DNA of 15,304 nt from Anaerolineaceae bacterium (GTDB taxonomy: Bacteria; Chloroflexota; Anaerolineae; Anaerolineales; Anaerolineaceae): assembly GCA_028714615.1 (NCBI GenBank), contig JAQTMA010000055.1:1-15304 (forward strand), written 5' to 3'. This document shows, piece by piece, positions 6,627 through 15,304 of this stretch. The notes beneath the pieces are model-generated. The model saw only the letters and a program-made list of their open reading frames with translations, was not told the origin of the DNA and did not search any database. A program made the position numbers and the translations under genes. The stretch's first letter is position 1. Every line of letters begins with the position of its first letter.

Positions 6627-8504
6627 ATGACTGAACAAATCCATGGAAATCCGCCGCTTTCACAGCCGATCACATTTAAAGCAGAGACCCGGCAGCTATT
6701 GAATATCCTGATCCACTCACTTTATACCGAAAGGGAAATCTTCTTACGGGAGTTGATATCGAATTCATCTGATGCGCTCACCCGTCTCGCCTTCGAAATG
6801 CTAACCAATCGGAATGTTCACGATCCGGAAGTAGAACCAGCCATCCGTATTTATGCAGATGAGGAAAACAATACACTAACCATTGTGGACACTGGTATCG
6901 GCATGACGATGGCCGAGCTCGATGAAAACTTGGGTACAATCGCTCGTTCGGGAGCACGAGCCTTTATTGAAAGCGCCAAACAGATCGAGGGTAGCAAATT
7001 CACAGACGTGATTGGGCAGTTTGGGGTTGGATTCTATTCGGCTTTTATGGCGGCGGATTGGATCCGGGTGACATCCAGGTCTTACCAGCCGGATGCAAGA
7101 GCTGCTACCTGGTATTCTTCAGGTGAAGAAACGTACACTATCGAACCGGCAGATAAGGCCACACGGGGGACTGAAGTAATCGTCCACCTGCGTGAGGATG
7201 CGAAGGAATTCACCCAAAAGCAGCGATTACGAGAAGTGATCAAAAAGCACTCCGACTTTATCGCGTATCCGATCTATATTGGAGATGAGAGTGAGCAGGT
7301 CAACCAACCATCAGCCATCTGGCGGAAAAATCCTCGCCAAATAGAGGAAAAGGAGTACAACGAGTTTTATAAGCAGTACAGCCTGGATTTCAAAGACCCT
7401 TTGGCATATGCGCATATGAGCATTGATGCCCCAGTGCAGATGTATGCTTTACTTTTTATACCGAATAGTCCCGAGAAGAATATCTTTTCTTCTCGAAAAG
7501 AAGATGGCCTAAAACTTTATGCACGCAAGATCCTGATCCAGGAATACAACCGAGACCTGCTCCCAGAGTACTTCCGATTCATTCAGGGTGTTGTGGATTC
7601 GGAAGATTTGCCATTAAACATCTCACGGGAGAGCATTCAGTCCAACCGGGTGATAGCGCAACTTAAGAAATTAGTTACTACCAAGGTGATAGAAACCCTT
7701 AATAAGCTTGGCCAAGATAAGCCAGATACCTATACGAAATTTTGGAGTGAATTCTCGGGTTTCATCAAGCAGGGAATTGCGACTGAAGAAGAAAATCAGG
7801 AGGGACTCTATCCGTTGCTGCGATTCCACTCTTCTTTGTACCCGGATGAGTGGGTTTCCTTAGATGACTACCTTAAGCGCATGCAACCCGATCAGGCGGC
7901 GATTTATTATCTATTGGGACAAGATGATCACTCTGCCATTCACAGCCCACATTTGGATGTGGTTCGCAAACACGGGTACGAAGTTCTCCTCTTAACAGAC
8001 CCGTTGGATTCGTTTGTCCTTATGCGATTAACGGAATATGCCTCGAAGCCGCTGAAGAATCTGGCGGCTGCTAACCTGGATCTACCGAAGATCGAAGCCG
8101 CCAAAGAAGATGAATCTGCCGAAGCCGTACCTTCCAGTGATTTCGTCAGCCTGCGCGAACGTTTTAAGCAACAACTGGGTGAGCGAGTGGCAGAAGTACG
8201 CTTTACAGATGTGCTTCAAGCTGCACCAGCCCGTTTGGTCGACCTAGAAGGAGCGATTAATCCTGAAGTCCAACGGGTGTATCGCTTGTTGAACCGCGAA
8301 TTCGATGCGCCCAAAAAAGTACTCGAACTAAACCCGGCGCATCCGATCCTGGTAAAACTCAACACCCTTACAGCAGATAACCCATTAAACCGGGTGATCA
8401 TTGATCAATTGTATGAGGATGCTTTATTAATCGAGGGATTACATCCAAACCCCGCTAGCATGGTCGAACACATTCAAGTGTTGATCCAGGCGGCATTGAA
8501 ATAG
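6627..8504 (+). CDS. htpG: Hsp90 family molecular chaperone HtpG (625 aa)
   Basis: HtpG is the cytoplasmic bacterial Hsp90, an ATP-driven homodimer that helps client proteins fold, especially under heat or other stress. The ATG at 6627 is preceded by AGAGGAG with a good gap, and the resulting 625 residues match the E. coli length (about 624). The N-terminal ATPase domain contains RELISNSSDALTRL (41-54; catalytic Glu42, Mg-binding Asn46), DTGIGMT (88-94, Asp88 binds adenine), GTIARSGARAF (103-113) and GQFGVGFYSAF (130-140). The middle domain has NISRESIQ (331-338), whose Arg334 reaches the ATP gamma-phosphate, and FSSRKEDGLKLY (287-298). The C-terminal dimerisation domain closes with NPAHPILVKL. 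It follows the hairpin and probably has its own promoter. It is separated from sucA by 87 bases without a clear terminator. Confidence 0.97.
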   Translation: MTEQIHGNPPLSQPITFKAETRQLLNILIHSLYTEREIFLRELISNSSDALTRLAFEMLTNRNVHDPEVEPAIRIYADEENNTLTIVDTGIGMTMAELDENLGTIARSGARAFIESAKQIEGSKFTDVIGQFGVGFYSAFMAADWIRVTSRSYQPDARAATWYSSGEETYTIEPADKATRGTEVIVHLREDAKEFTQKQRLREVIKKHSDFIAYPIYIGDESEQVNQPSAIWRKNPRQIEEKEYNEFYKQYSLDFKDPLAYAHMSIDAPVQMYALLFIPNSPEKNIFSSRKEDGLKLYARKILIQEYNRDLLPEYFRFIQGVVDSEDLPLNISRESIQSNRVIAQLKKLVTTKVIETLNKLGQDKPDTYTKFWSEFSGFIKQGIATEEENQEGLYPLLRFHSSLYPDEWVSLDDYLKRMQPDQAAIYYLLGQDDHSAIHSPHLDVVRKHGYEVLLLTDPLDSFVLMRLTEYASKPLKNLAAANLDLPKIEAAKEDESAEAVPSSDFVSLRERFKQQLGERVAEVRFTDVLQAAPARLVDLEGAINPEVQRVYRLLNREFDAPKKVLELNPAHPILVKLNTLTADNPLNRVIIDQLYEDALLIEGLHPNPASMVEHIQVLIQAALK

Positions 8505-8591
8505 GGAATTTGGGGCATTTTCGATTTTGTAATCTATTTGGTAGCAATCCAATAGAAGAATAGTGGGTTTGATCTATGTTATCATAATCAC

Positions 8592-11381
8592 ATGAATAGG
8601 ATGGATGTGTTCTTCGGTCCGAATGCTGGTTATGTGGCGGAGTTATTTGATAGATATTTACAAGACCCCCACTCCGTTGACCCAACGTTCCGGTCATTTT
8701 TTGAGGGTCTACACAAACCGGGACTCCCAACCGGACCCATCCAAAACACCAGCCTCGTATCCATTATTCAGACCGTAAACTACGTCCACGCGATTCGTAC
8801 GTACGGCCATATGAACGCGCAACTGGATCCTTTAGGGCATCCTCCGGTTGGAGATCCCTCCCTTTCCCCCCAATTTCATGGTATCACCGAACAAGATATG
8901 CTAAATCTACCTCCGGCAGTGGTCGGAGGTCCATTGTCTGAAGGGGTAGAGAATGCTTTTCTGGCAATTCAACATCTTCGCGAGGTCTATTGTACGAGAA
9001 TTGGTTACGATTATGGTCATATCCGCGTAGAACAAGAACGTGATTGGCTGAGAGACGCAGCGGAAACCGGACGATTTCGCCCTCCCAAACAAGCCTTGGA
9101 TAGTCCTGCCTTGCTGGAGCGGTTAACCCAGGTAGAAGTTTTCGAACAATTCATCCATCGCTACTTCCCCGGGAAAACCCGGTTCTCCATTGAAGGCGTC
9201 GATTTACTGATACCTATGCTGGATGAAATCGCCTGCCGTGCTGCGGATGCAACTGTTTGCAGTATGTTAATTGGTATGGCGCATCGGGGCCGGCTTAACG
9301 TCCTGGCGCATGTGCTCGAGAAATCCTATGGGGAGATATTATCTGAGTTCAGAGATCCACGTAAGAATTTTATACATATCGACCAATTAGGTTGGACCGG
9401 TGACGTTAAATACCATAAGGGCGCTTCCCATGCGATGCGGGAAGGAGATGAGATTAAATTGATCATCTCTATGGCGCCCAACCCGAGCCACCTGGAGCAT
9501 ATCAATCCTGTGATCGAAGGTATGGCTCGCGCATTAGGATCCATTACGAAACAGCCGGGTGTTCCGGAATTCTTTCCTCTCGCAGCTTTGCCCATCCTTA
9601 TCCATGGGGATGCTGCATTTCCCGGGGAAGGTATTAATTCAGAAACACTCAACTTATCTCGTCTGCCAGGATATTCCACGGCTGGATCCATTCATGTCAT
9701 CACCAATAATCAATTGGGATATACCACTACACCCGTAGAGGGACGAAGTACTTTATATGCCAGTGACCTGGCTAAGGGATTTGAGGTACCAATCCTTCAT
9801 GTCAATGCGGATGATCCTGTCGCATGTCTGGAGGCTGCCCGGACGGCTATTGCATACCGGTTGGAGTTCCGCAAGGACTTCATGATCGATCTGGTTGGCT
9901 ATCGCCGCTACGGCCATAACGAGGGAGATGAACCGAGCTTCACCCAACCGTTAATGTATGCTGAAATTGAACAACATCCCAGCATCCGTACGTTGTGGGC
10001 GGAGCGGTTGGTACGGGAAGGGGTGATCCCTCCAGAACGACCGCAGGAGATCTGGCAGCGTTATATGGATGGTTTGCAAAAGGTGCTCGATGAACTGAAA
10101 CCAGATGAAGAGATACACCCTCCGAGGTTGAATGGTCTGGCCAGTGAACAATTCAAACCTCACCCTTCAAAAATATCCATCAAACGACTCACTGAATTGA
10201 ATCAGATATTAATGAGTTTCCCTCAAAGTTTTCACGTTAACCATAAACTGGAACGGCCAATTCAGCGTCGGAAGGCAGCTTTTACTGATCCAGATCAACC
10301 GGGTATTGATTGGGGCGCCGCAGAGGAGCTGGCCTTTGCAACTATCTTGACCGAGGGGATTCCAATCCGGCTAACGGGACAGGATGTAGAGCGCGGAACG
10401 TTTAGCCAGCGCCATGCTGTCTTCCACGATGTCGAGACCGGTGAGGAATATATCCCTTTACAGGCCCTCCCACAGGCGAGAGCAACATTTGATGTCCATA
10501 ACAGCCCCCTTTCTGAGAACGCGGCAATCGGTTTTGAATTTGGATACAGCATCATGGCGCCACGCCAACTGGTTATCTGGGAGGCTCAGTATGGGGACTT
10601 TATCAACAGCGCTCAACCTATCATCGACGAATTTGTGACTTCAGCTCTGGCAAAATGGGAACAAAAGCCTTCCCTGGTATTATTGCTCCCACATGGTTAC
10701 GAAGGTCAGGGACCGGATCACTCCAGCGGTCGCCCGGAGCGGTTCTTGCAAACAGCAACTGCCACCAGTATGAGGGTAGCGAACTGTACGACCTCAGCCC
10801 AGTATTATCATTTGTTACGGTTGCAAGCTGAAACCCTGGAAACGGCGCCAATTCCCCTGGTTGTGTTTACCCCAAAGAGCTTATTACGTCATCCACTGGT
10901 CGCTTCCAGTGCGAAAATGTTGGCTACCGGCCGTTGGAACCCGATTTTGGATGATCCGAACGCGAATACACCGGATGCAGTGAAGCGCTTACTTTTCTGC
11001 ACCGGGAAGATCGCAGTCGACCTGGCCAGCCACGATAAGCGCGATCAACACCCTGAAACAGCAATTATCCGGATCGAACAGTTATTACCTTTCCCGGAAA
11101 AGGAAGCCTGCGCTGTCCTCGACCGGTATGCCCACATTTCTGAGGTTAACTGGATCCAGGAAGAACCTGAGAATATGGGATGGTGGGCTTATATTCGACC
11201 TCATCTGCAAAGAATTATCCAAACGCGATGGTCTCTGGGGTATATAGGACGAGCGATCAGTTCGAGCCCAGCAGAAGGATCTTATACCTGGCATTCGATG
11301 AACCAGTCTGCATTGATTGACCAGGCATTTCTGGCAGAAACTCGGCCTGAACACGAAGGGGTTATCATCTATAAGGGGTGA
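8592..11381 (+). CDS. sucA: 2-oxoglutarate dehydrogenase E1 component (929 aa)
   Basis: E1 is the thiamine-diphosphate enzyme that decarboxylates 2-oxoglutarate and passes the succinyl group to the lipoyl arm of E2, in the cytoplasmic TCA cycle. The N-terminus FFGPNAGYVAELFDRYL (7-23) is the tail that binds E2 in SucA proteins. Other signatures are IGMAHRGRLNV (227-237), HKGASH (275-280), NPSHLEHINPVIEG (297-310), HGDAAFPGEG (338-347), NNQLGYTT (372-379) and GYRRYGHNEGDEP (436-448). The C-terminal transketolase-like part contains GQDVERGTFSQRHAV and FGYSIMAPRQLVIWEAQYGD. Length matches E. coli SucA (933). The ATG at 8592 and the one at 8601 are both possible; I see no clear ribosome-binding site. 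No typical promoter is evident in the 87-base upstream gap. It is followed at once by sucB. Confidence 0.97.
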   Translation: MNRMDVFFGPNAGYVAELFDRYLQDPHSVDPTFRSFFEGLHKPGLPTGPIQNTSLVSIIQTVNYVHAIRTYGHMNAQLDPLGHPPVGDPSLSPQFHGITEQDMLNLPPAVVGGPLSEGVENAFLAIQHLREVYCTRIGYDYGHIRVEQERDWLRDAAETGRFRPPKQALDSPALLERLTQVEVFEQFIHRYFPGKTRFSIEGVDLLIPMLDEIACRAADATVCSMLIGMAHRGRLNVLAHVLEKSYGEILSEFRDPRKNFIHIDQLGWTGDVKYHKGASHAMREGDEIKLIISMAPNPSHLEHINPVIEGMARALGSITKQPGVPEFFPLAALPILIHGDAAFPGEGINSETLNLSRLPGYSTAGSIHVITNNQLGYTTTPVEGRSTLYASDLAKGFEVPILHVNADDPVACLEAARTAIAYRLEFRKDFMIDLVGYRRYGHNEGDEPSFTQPLMYAEIEQHPSIRTLWAERLVREGVIPPERPQEIWQRYMDGLQKVLDELKPDEEIHPPRLNGLASEQFKPHPSKISIKRLTELNQILMSFPQSFHVNHKLERPIQRRKAAFTDPDQPGIDWGAAEELAFATILTEGIPIRLTGQDVERGTFSQRHAVFHDVETGEEYIPLQALPQARATFDVHNSPLSENAAIGFEFGYSIMAPRQLVIWEAQYGDFINSAQPIIDEFVTSALAKWEQKPSLVLLLPHGYEGQGPDHSSGRPERFLQTATATSMRVANCTTSAQYYHLLRLQAETLETAPIPLVVFTPKSLLRHPLVASSAKMLATGRWNPILDDPNANTPDAVKRLLFCTGKIAVDLASHDKRDQHPETAIIRIEQLLPFPEKEACAVLDRYAHISEVNWIQEEPENMGWWAYIRPHLQRIIQTRWSLGYIGRAISSSPAEGSYTWHSMNQSALIDQAFLAETRPEHEGVIIYKG

Positions 11382-11384
11382 GGC

Positions 11385-12659
11385 ATGTTAACGAAAATCG
11401 TTGTACCGAGTTTAGGGGAGTCGATCGTGGAAGCCACGGTCGCGCATTGGTATAAACAAGTCGGTGATCGTGTGGCCAGCGGAGAAAAGCTGGTTGAGCT
11501 GGAAACCGACAAGGTAAATCTGGATGTCGGGGCAGAGCATAACGGTGTGCTCGCGAAGGTTGAACATCCAGAGGGCGACGATGTGAATGTCGGGGAGGTC
11601 TTGGGAATAATCGATGAAATCCCTGACTCGTCCCATTCAGCAGAGACGGTCACCAACCAGGAACACCTCAGTCCCACCGAAGTAGTAAGAAGCAACCCGG
11701 AAAAGGCGCCATCTCCACCTGGAAATGGAGAAAAAGAACGGGTTACCCCGGTAGCGCGACGCATGGCTCAGGATATGGGGATCGATCCAGGAAAATTAAC
11801 AGCCGCTCGGCCCGGGGGAAGAGTGACAAAGCTAGACGTCCAACACATTGCAGTTCAACAATCCATCCCAAAGACCTCAGAGTTCGTTTCGGAGGTGGGG
11901 AAAAACGAACCCGTAGCCCAGTTGCAACCTGTATCAGCCATTTTCCCGCAAACTTCACAGGATCTCGAAGAACGGATGCCACTCTCCCGCCGGCGGCGTA
12001 CGATCGCGCAACGTCTAGTTGAAGCGCAACATACCGCAGCGATGTTAACTACATTCAACGATGTGGATGTGAGTGCTATAAGCCAGATTCGGGCAAACCA
12101 CAAAGAAGCGTTCAGGCAAAAGTACACAGTCAGCTTGGGATGGGTATCATTTTTTATCAAAGCAACTGTTAGCGCCTTGAAAGCCTTCCCCCGGGTGAAT
12201 GCCGAACTTCGCGGTGATGACCTGATTCTCAAACATTATTATGATATTGGGGTCGCAGTTGGCTCAGAAGAGGGCTTGGTGGTGCCGGTGTTGCGCGGCG
12301 CGGATCGCATGTCCTTTCGGGATATCGAGCAAACCATTCATGAGTACGTCAATAAAACCGCTGAAGGTAAATTGACCGTAGAAGACCTCCGAGGAGGAAC
12401 TTTTACCATCACAAATGGAGGCGTCTTTGGTTCTCTGTTGAGTACACCAATCGTAAATACCCCTCAAGTTGGTATCTTGGGCTTGCATCGAATTGAGGAA
12501 CGTCCTGTCGTGGTCAACTCACAAGTGACCATTCGTCCAATGATGTATCTAGCGCTAAGCTATGACCACCGCGTGATCGATGGAAGAGAGGCAGTGTTAT
12601 TTTTAAAACACATCAAAGTGCTGATTGAAAGCCCCGAGAGATTGCTATTAGAACTATAA
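11385..12659 (+). CDS. sucB: 2-oxoglutarate dehydrogenase E2, dihydrolipoyllysine succinyltransferase (424 aa)
   Basis: E2 is the core of the complex and transfers the succinyl group to CoA. The N-terminal lipoyl domain (about 1-78) has ETDKVNLDV (40-48) with lipoyl-lysine K43. An Ala/Pro/Ser-rich linker (about 80-118) leads to the peripheral-subunit-binding domain (about 120-155, [20 protein letters not shown]), a second linker, and the catalytic domain (about 196-424). That domain contains [15 protein letters not shown] (201-215), [19 protein letters not shown] (340-358) and the active-site motif HRVIDG (395-400; His395, Asp399). The choice of succinyl over acetyl substrate is inferred from the sucA neighbour. 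The ATG at 11385 lies 3 bases after the sucA stop, and its ribosome-binding site AAGGGGTGAGG (11373-11383) overlaps that stop, so the two are translated from one mRNA and probably coupled. No E3 (dihydrolipoyl dehydrogenase) gene follows. Confidence 0.96.
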   Translation: MLTKIVVPSLGESIVEATVAHWYKQVGDRVASGEKLVELETDKVNLDVGAEHNGVLAKVEHPEGDDVNVGEVLGIIDEIPDSSHSAETVTNQEHLSPTEVVRSNPEKAPSPPGNGEKERVTPVARRMAQDMGIDPGKLTAARPGGRVTKLDVQHIAVQQSIPKTSEFVSEVGKNEPVAQLQPVSAIFPQTSQDLEERMPLSRRRRTIAQRLVEAQHTAAMLTTFNDVDVSAISQIRANHKEAFRQKYTVSLGWVSFFIKATVSALKAFPRVNAELRGDDLILKHYYDIGVAVGSEEGLVVPVLRGADRMSFRDIEQTIHEYVNKTAEGKLTVEDLRGGTFTITNGGVFGSLLSTPIVNTPQVGILGLHRIEERPVVVNSQVTIRPMMYLALSYDHRVIDGREAVLFLKHIKVLIESPERLLLEL

Positions 12660-12666
12660 GAGGAAT

Positions 12667-12710
12667 CCCAAGACCATTCAAGTGCATATAGATCTTGGGC
12701 GCGATTTTTT
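12667..12710 (+). terminator. Probable intrinsic terminator after sucB
   Basis: CCCAAGA (12667-12673) pairs exactly with TCTTGGG (12693-12699) across a 19-base loop. A run of six T (12705-12710) begins five bases after the stem. It starts 7 bases after the sucB stop. The 7-bp stem, large loop and 5-base gap before the T-run make it less than ideal, but the position is right for ending the sucAB transcript. Confidence 0.5.
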
Positions 12711-12764
12711 GGCTATAGTCTTCTAGTAATAAGGTTCCCGGAACTATTTTCGATCGATCCCGTC

Positions 12765-12789
12765 TATAATGATGGGGAGAGATACTCCC
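12765..12789 (+). promoter_or_regulatory. Possible promoter (-10 TATAAT) and small leader hairpin for the lipoprotein gene
   Basis: TATAAT at 12765-12770 matches the -10 consensus exactly. The expected -35 position, about 12742-12747, is AACTAT, which is poor. Five bases later GGGAG-AGATA-CTCCC (12775-12789) is a 5-bp inverted repeat with a 5-base loop, near the predicted transcript start and before the ribosome-binding site (ATGAGG, 12808-12813). It could be a small 5'-UTR hairpin or a repressor site. Inference from position. Confidence 0.3.
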
Positions 12790-12819
12790 GCTGAAAAATA
12801 CCCATAAATGAGGTTTATT

Positions 12820-13719
12820 ATGAAACACTGGATCATCTCAGTCCTATTGCTAGGCATGCTTCTCTCCGCGTGCAATGCCGTTCGAGCCACGCCAACCGTA
12901 TCTCAGAATGATATTCAAACCCAGGTGGCGCAAATCCTGACTCAAATGCCCGCTACGCAGAATGCGCCAACCGAAGTGCAGGTTACTACAATTCCGACTC
13001 TGGCCCCAACTTCGACCACCGCCCCCACCGCCACTCAAGCGCCGACCAATACAGAATCACCTACTCAAATTGCTACAGAAACCCCGACTCTGACGCCTAC
13101 AGTAACAACAGCCCCTTCCACTACACCGCCGGCAAGTGATCCCCGGGCTCAGCTAGGGACCCCTACTTTCCAGGACACATTTAAAGACGATAAGAATTGG
13201 CAGATAGGCGATGATAAGTTCACCAGTTTTTCCATTGCGAATAATGCCCTCACAGTAAAAGGGCTTTCTACTCTGGATGGTTGGCGATTGACCTGGCCAA
13301 CGACCAGCGATTTTTATCTTGAGGCGACATTCACCACCGGTGAATGTTCTGGGAATGACCGCTATGGATTGATTGCACGGGTGCCCGACGCTACAACAGC
13401 CGACCGTGGCTATTTGGTCGGAGCCACCTGCGATGGAAAATATGCTTTGCGCAAGTGGGATGGTGAGAAGATGAACAACCTGGTTTCCTGGACTGCCTCT
13501 TCTGTTCTCCACGCTGGCGCCAAGCAAACCAACCGGATTGGCTTGCTTGCAGTTGGAGACCAGTTAAGTGTTTATCTCAATGGAGCCTTAGCCAAGACCG
13601 TGCAAGACAATAGCTTTAGCAAAGGTTCGTTTGGCTTATTCATCGGAGCGAATCAAACGGCAAACTTTACTGTTACCGTTACTGATGTTTCTTATTGGGA
13701 GAATCCGAAACTCAAATGA
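12820..13719 (+). CDS. Lipoprotein with Thr/Pro-rich stalk and LamG/concanavalin-like domain (299 aa)
   Basis: The start is taken at ATG 12820 because ATGAGG (12808-12813) sits 6 bases upstream as a ribosome-binding site; an in-frame ATG at 12808 overlaps that site. Residues 1-18 are a short lipoprotein signal with lipobox LSAC (15-18), so Cys18 would carry the lipid anchor on the outer face of the membrane. Residues about 23-108 form a low-complexity Thr/Pro/Ala-rich stalk (such as TETPTLTPTVTTAP), expected to be extended and possibly glycosylated. Residues about 113-297 form a beta-rich domain (FQDTFKDDKNWQIGDD, DGWRLTWPTTSDFYLEATF, YLNGALAKTVQD) like laminin-G or DUF1080 jelly-roll domains that often bind or cleave sugars. 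No catalytic residues can be assigned. It is a separate transcript after the sucAB terminator. Surface carbohydrate binding is a guess. Confidence 0.8.
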   Translation: MKHWIISVLLLGMLLSACNAVRATPTVSQNDIQTQVAQILTQMPATQNAPTEVQVTTIPTLAPTSTTAPTATQAPTNTESPTQIATETPTLTPTVTTAPSTTPPASDPRAQLGTPTFQDTFKDDKNWQIGDDKFTSFSIANNALTVKGLSTLDGWRLTWPTTSDFYLEATFTTGECSGNDRYGLIARVPDATTADRGYLVGATCDGKYALRKWDGEKMNNLVSWTASSVLHAGAKQTNRIGLLAVGDQLSVYLNGALAKTVQDNSFSKGSFGLFIGANQTANFTVTVTDVSYWENPKLK

Positions 13720-13827
13720 TTGTCCGGTGGATGGTATCAATTCAATAATACCCTCATTCAATAGAGTTCAGCGTAGATTATCAGGTCGGATATTCATGGT
13801 TTACTGAGGAGATTGTCGGAGGGAATG

Positions 13828-14244
13828 ATGGCAGTCATCAAAGTATTCGGCGCAATCTTCGACCAGCAGAAGCGCATCCTTTTGGTCCACCGCTGTGACG
13901 GTGACCAAACCTGGACGACGCCAGGAGGGCAGTTAAGCCCTGGTGAATCTCCTGAACGTGGGCTCGAACGTTTAATTCTGCTTGAAACCGGTCTATCCAT
14001 ACAACCTATGCGACTCATCGGCATCTATTCAGCAACATTCAAGGACCATATCTTTATCTTCTTAGAGGCAAAAGCCCTCAACCTTGAAGGACTCACCCTC
14101 TGGAAACCTAACGACTACCTGAGTGAAATTGGTTTCTTCTTTGAACACCGTCTCCCTGAACCGATGTATAAGCGTACTCGAATCCGATTACACGATGCGT
14201 TTTCCAAAGAATTAGGGAAGATGAGAGTCCTGGAAAATCATTAA
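13828..14244 (+). CDS. Nudix-fold protein with degenerate catalytic box (138 aa)
   Basis: The Nudix fold is recognisable: VFGAIFDQQKRILLVHRCDG (6-25), then WTTPGG (29-34) and the box region (34-56). The family consensus is G-x5-E-x7-R-E-U-x-E-E-x-G-U. Here G34 and E40 are kept, then R48-L49-I50-L51-L52-E53-T54-G55-L56. The Glu of R-E and the first Glu of E-E, both metal ligands in working hydrolases, are Leu; only E53 remains. Ordinary Nudix diphosphate hydrolysis is therefore doubtful, and a binding or regulatory role is possible. The start at 13828 is chosen because GGAGG (13818-13822) is 5 bases upstream; ATG 13825 and TTG 13813 are in frame alternatives. The stop (14242-14244) overlaps the start of the GTPase, so the two are likely co-translated. 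Confidence 0.8.
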   Translation: MAVIKVFGAIFDQQKRILLVHRCDGDQTWTTPGGQLSPGESPERGLERLILLETGLSIQPMRLIGIYSATFKDHIFIFLEAKALNLEGLTLWKPNDYLSEIGFFFEHRLPEPMYKRTRIRLHDAFSKELGKMRVLENH

Positions 14245-15304
14245 TGCCCAATTTTCGAGATCTGTTAAATAGTTTACCCGCCGATACGCAAGACATGCTG
14301 CGCCTGGTTTGGGAGACCCTGCCACCCTCAGAACGCCAAAATTTACAAAATGTTTTTACAGCATTCCCAAGCGAAGCAAACCTGATGCGTTTGTTAATCA
14401 ATCTCTCTATGGTTGAGTTTCGCATGGCTTTTGGACGGAAAAACAGTGTGGTCATTGTCGGGCCGGCCAATGTAGGAAAATCAACTCTCTATAACCAGCT
14501 AATCTATTCGAAATCAGAACGCGCAGAAGTCAGTCCATTGCCTGGAACGACCCGCATCAACCAACTTGGCGATGTTGGTTTGTTTAGTCTGGTTGACACA
14601 CCCGGAGCGGATGCGATTGGCGAGGTCGGAGAACACGAGAAAGAGCTTGCATTTCAAGCTGCCAGCCAGGCGGATTTTTTGATTGTTATGTTCGATGCGA
14701 TTCAGGGGGTCAAGAAAACGGAACTCGAGCTATATAAAGAACTACAATCACTGGACAAACCCTTTATCATTGTACTCAATAAGATGGACCTTGTCCGCCG
14801 CGATATTCAAAAAGTAACCGAACAAATTGCAGTGAACCTGGGAGTCCCAACAGAACAGATTGTCAAGATATCCGCTAGGGACGGGAAAAACATCGAACAT
14901 GTTTTACTGGCGATTGCAGCAGCAGAGCCCGAAATTGTCGCAGCCCTTGGCAAGGCCTTACCGGCTTATCGTTGGCAGCTCGCCTGGCGAGCAATCGTTA
15001 GTGCAGCATCCGTTTCGGCAGTGATTGCCTTGACACCATTACCGTTCGTTGACTTTGCTCCCTTGATCATTACCCAATCCGTGATGATGCTGGGGATTGC
15101 CCGCATCTATAACTATGAGATTACACCAAAGCGGGCTCGTGAATTGGCGGTGACTTTCGGGCTCGGTTTCCTTGGTCGCACCCTCTTCCAGGAGTTGAGC
15201 AAACTGGGGGGAATCCCTGGTTGGTTATTATCTGCTGCGATTGCCTCCTCAACGACGGTTGCCATGGGATACGCCGCGTCAGTATGGTTCGAGCGGGGAG
15301 AACG
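14244..15304 (+). CDS. Era-like GTPase with C-terminal DUF697/YcjF-like membrane domain (3' end outside window)
   Basis: An open frame of 353 codons runs to the window edge. Its ATG (14244-14246) overlaps the stop of the Nudix gene in TAATG, a sign of translational coupling. Residues 1-67 are helical and without a known motif. The GTPase domain has all five G motifs: P-loop GPANVGKS (73-80), PGTTR (100-104, switch I Thr), DTPG (118-121), NKMD (179-182) and SAR (210-212). Residues about 240-345 are hydrophobic and helical, with pieces such as PFVDFAPLIITQSVMMLGIA (267-286) and ITPKRARELAVTFGLGFLG (293-311). This matches the DUF697/YcjF domain of membrane-associated GTPases. Such proteins act at the inner membrane, but their cellular role is poorly known. 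The end of the gene is not seen. Family call is good; role unknown. Confidence 0.88.
   Translation, partial: MPNFRDLLNSLPADTQDMLRLVWETLPPSERQNLQNVFTAFPSEANLMRLLINLSMVEFRMAFGRKNSVVIVGPANVGKSTLYNQLIYSKSERAEVSPLPGTTRINQLGDVGLFSLVDTPGADAIGEVGEHEKELAFQAASQADFLIVMFDAIQGVKKTELELYKELQSLDKPFIIVLNKMDLVRRDIQKVTEQIAVNLGVPTEQIVKISARDGKNIEHVLLAIAAAEPEIVAALGKALPAYRWQLAWRAIVSAASVSAVIALTPLPFVDFAPLIITQSVMMLGIARIYNYEITPKRARELAVTFGLGFLGRTLFQELSKLGGIPGWLLSAAIASSTTVAMGYAASVWFERGE

Overview
The window looks like an ordinary chromosomal stretch of a mid-GC bacterium. Chloroflexota (Anaerolineae or a relative) is my best guess. The reasons are the Thr/Pro-rich linker lipoprotein, the uncharacterised 583-residue protein with a nucleoside-phosphorylase-like end, the TolB-type propeller fragment and the style of the intergenic regions. 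This is an impression from family resemblance and has not been tested. I see no phage, transposon, CRISPR, tRNA or rRNA.

Layout. The left edge (3-731, +) is the C-terminal part of a TolB/WD40-type beta-propeller protein whose start lies outside the window. Facing it is a small helical acidic protein (792-1214, -). A spacer with an imperfect palindrome leads into a 583-residue protein (1495-3246, +), which converges on a major facilitator transporter (3348-4712, -). A 387-base divergent spacer, with two dyads at its right end, separates the transporter from a cyclopropane-fatty-acyl-phospholipid synthase family methyltransferase (5100-6479, +). A perfect 25-base-pair hairpin follows, then the Hsp90 chaperone htpG (6627-8504, +). 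Next come sucA and sucB (8592-12659, +), the E1 and E2 components of the 2-oxoglutarate dehydrogenase complex, set 3 bases apart as an operon and followed by a probable terminator. A lipoprotein with a Thr/Pro-rich stalk and a laminin-G/concanavalin-like domain (12820-13719, +) is next. The right edge holds a Nudix-fold protein with a degenerate catalytic box (13828-14244, +). Its stop codon overlaps the start of an Era-like GTPase with a C-terminal membrane domain, which runs off the window (14244-15304, +).

How the genes fit together. sucAB supplies the oxidative TCA step from 2-oxoglutarate to succinyl-CoA; no E3 gene is in the window. htpG (folding) and the CFA-type enzyme (membrane lipid methylation) are housekeeping or stress functions with no clear pathway link to sucAB. 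I found no convincing new multi-gene system. The points most worth following are the 583-residue protein, the Nudix-like/GTPase pair, the 25-bp hairpin, and the paired dyads upstream of the CFA-type gene.
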